64,000 nt of DNA from Verrucomicrobiales bacterium (GTDB lineage Bacteria; Verrucomicrobiota; Verrucomicrobiia; Limisphaerales; UBA11320), in contig JAEUHE010000149.1 of assembly GCA_016793885.1 (NCBI GenBank), positions 1 to 64,000 on the forward strand, given 5' to 3'. Both the position numbers and the translations under genes were made by a program. The notes beneath the pieces are model-generated. The model saw only the letters and a program-made list of their open reading frames with translations. It made no database searches and was not told where the DNA came from. Below, in pieces: positions 62,924 through 64,000 of this stretch; within the stretch, counting starts at the first letter, position 1, and every line of letters starts with the position of its first letter.

Positions 62924-62998
62924 GGCCCGTTCGTCTATCAGTTAGGACGCAGCCCTCTCAAGGCTGAGAGACGGGTGCGATTCCCGTACGGGCTACCA
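62924..62998 (+). tRNA. tRNA-Glu (anticodon CUC)
   Basis: 75 bases ending in an encoded CCA. The acceptor stem GGCCCGT pairs with ACGGGCT (one G-U at the first pair). The D stem is GTCT/GGAC and the anticodon stem CAGCC/GGCTG with loop CTCTCAA, giving CTC. The T stem ACGGG/CCCGT is perfect, but the T loop reads TGCGATT, with G where position 55 is normally U. Confidence 0.93.
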
Positions 62999-63007
62999 AT
63001 CTTAGTC

Positions 63008-63391
63008 ATGCTGCCATTTCAGATCATCTTCAACCCCACGAGTGCGGCAGAGCTGGCAAAAATGCCGCGAGAGCTGCAGTTGGAGATTCTTGGACAGTTC
63101 CGAGGGCTCCCTCAGGCGGCGATGACCAGCGATTTGGAGAACCACGAGCGTTTCGGCAGGCTCGAAAGGGACGGCAAACTCCTCTACCGCTTCCGGATCG
63201 GAGATTACCGGGTCTATTTTGAGCGTCATGACCTTGGCATCGTGGTCCACCGGATCATGAACCGCAACACCCTGAAGGACTTCCTCTATCGCTCCAGCTT
63301 GCCTGTGCCGGAGGACTCGATGCTCCAGGAGAATCCGAAATTCTGGGAAACCATCGAGGCCGCGACTCGGGGCTCGAAGCCCGCTCGTTAG
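63008..63391 (+). CDS. RelE/ParE-like toxin-fold protein, solitary
   Basis: 127 residues from the ATG at 63008; an earlier in-frame start would lie inside the tRNA. The pattern FNPTSAAELAKMPRELQLEI, LYRFRIGDYRVYFERHD and VVHRIMNRNTLKDFLYRSS matches RelE-superfamily mRNA interferases or gyrase-inhibitor toxins in fold order (helical N-terminus, then R-G-Y/D-R-V beta strands). An antitoxin gene is expected next to such toxins, but none is visible on either side; the neighbours are tRNA-Glu (9 bp upstream) and a TPR gene. It may be an orphan, a non-toxic paralogue, or have a partner elsewhere. Whether it is active is unknown. Confidence 0.7.
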   Translation: MLPFQIIFNPTSAAELAKMPRELQLEILGQFRGLPQAAMTSDLENHERFGRLERDGKLLYRFRIGDYRVYFERHDLGIVVHRIMNRNTLKDFLYRSSLPVPEDSMLQENPKFWETIEAATRGSKPAR

Positions 63392-63444
63392 CATCAAGCA
63401 AATTCCCATTGTTTTCCCGTCCGGTGCCGAGCATTCTCGCACCC

Positions 63445-64000
63445 ATGGCCAGAAGTCGTCGGATTACGAGCAAGGCGATCGCGTTGGGATGGGCATGGCT
63501 GGCGGTGACAGTCTCCGCATCCGCTGCCGACCTTACCCAAAGCCGGGACGTTTTTCAGCGAGGGGATTACCAGAAGGCAATCAGCCTGTGCCAAGAGGCT
63601 CTCAAGACCGACACCGGTGAGGAAGATTGGCCACTGCTCCTGACCGAATCGCTGCTCACCCTCGGCCAGTACTCCAATGCCCAAGCGATCATCACCCGAG
63701 CCCTGGAGCAGTTCCCCTTTAGTTTAAGGACCAAACTACTCGCCCGCGAAGTGAGTCTCTACAACGGGGACGGTACAAAAGCACGCGAGTATCTGGAAGA
63801 GATGGCTGGCTTGGCAAACCGCCGGCAGTGGGCTTACCGCGATGCCCAAAGCTTGGTCGCCCTGGGAAAGGCCGCCCTCCTCATGGGAGTCGATCCCAAG
63901 AAAGTCCTCGAAAACACCTTCGACCGTGCCAAGAAAGCGGATCCCAATCTCCGCGATGCTCATGCCGCTTCCGTTCAGGTGGCTCTCGACAAGAGCGACT
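63445..64000 (+). CDS. Secreted TPR protein, 3' end outside the window
   Basis: At least 185 codons are open to the window edge. The N-terminus MARSRRITSKAIALGWAWLA and the following hydrophobic stretch form a signal peptide with cleavage near VSASAADL (residue 28). Helical TPR-like pairs follow (SRDVFQRGDYQKAISLCQEAL, TESLLTLGQYSNAQAIITRA, LVALGKAALLMGVDPKKVLE). It is probably an extracytoplasmic tetratricopeptide protein; the rest and any C-terminal domain cannot be seen. It is 53 bp downstream of the RelE-like gene on the same strand. Confidence 0.75.
   Translation, partial: MARSRRITSKAIALGWAWLAVTVSASAADLTQSRDVFQRGDYQKAISLCQEALKTDTGEEDWPLLLTESLLTLGQYSNAQAIITRALEQFPFSLRTKLLAREVSLYNGDGTKAREYLEEMAGLANRRQWAYRDAQSLVALGKAALLMGVDPKKVLENTFDRAKKADPNLRDAHAASVQVALDKSD

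Overview
The window reads as chromosomal DNA of a Gram-negative member of the Verrucomicrobiota, most likely the Pedosphaera/Limisphaerales side (former subdivision 3). Pointers are the paired DUF1501 and DUF1549/DUF1553 (planctomycete-type cytochrome) genes, very large secreted proteins built from LamG, lamin-tail, CotH, PA14 and Ig modules, a GreA factor with a long N-terminal extension of the kind seen in chlamydiae, LpxA (lipid A, hence an outer membrane) and ExeA/GspB-type secretion genes. The taxonomic call is inference from gene content. No prophage, CRISPR array, rRNA or recognisable transposase was seen. In about twenty leaders that I read there was no convincing Shine-Dalgarno sequence.

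Layout. 1-16 kb: a secreted protein of unknown function, a parallel beta-helix protein with repeated 'HGL' modules, a GT4 glycosyltransferase, a CotH/lamin-tail protein of about 2,220 residues flanked by a direct repeat, and a triple-LamG protein ending in a strong intrinsic terminator. 16-21 kb: a pyruvate kinase-like protein without the C-terminal domain, divergent from an AAE-type transporter. 20.6-30.1 kb: two divergent DUF1549/1553-DUF1501 gene pairs, with a 209-bp nested inverted-repeat element between them; a secreted propeller-like protein follows the left pair. 30-36 kb: UDP-glucose dehydrogenase, a membrane-anchored TPR protein and a LamG protein. 35-42 kb: CinA, ProB, MazG and an M29 aminopeptidase, then a GYF-PrsW membrane protease and a ThuA-domain protein. 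42-50 kb: envelope genes (murJ, an N-acetylmuramoyl-L-alanine amidase, an FtsX-type ABC exporter, lpxA) and a SprT-like protease. 50-54 kb: pyrR-pyrB and an exeA-gspB pair followed by a small conserved gene. 54-63 kb: long greA, rsmB, and a sulfate assimilation cluster cysI-cysH-cysD-cysNC. The right end carries tRNA-Glu(CUC), a solitary RelE/ParE-like protein and the start of a TPR protein that leaves the window.

How the genes work together. CysD and CysN activate sulfate to APS, CysC (fused to CysN) phosphorylates it to PAPS, CysH (iron-sulfur APS-reductase type) reduces it to sulfite and CysI takes sulfite to sulfide. murJ, the amidase, the ABC exporter and lpxA form an envelope maintenance block. 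PyrR and PyrB are translationally coupled for pyrimidine synthesis. The secreted multidomain proteins and the DUF1501/1549/1553 sets fit a free-living degrader of complex polymers, though no substrate can be named.

The intergenic DNA is notable. At least four families of dispersed repeats occur: a ~160-bp element with CACGGAT-rich inverted ends (two full copies, each ending exactly in the stop codon of a minus-strand gene), a composite with TTACGA and TCGTCAC tandem arrays, a nested inverted repeat between divergent operons, and a ~50-bp direct repeat flanking the giant CotH gene.
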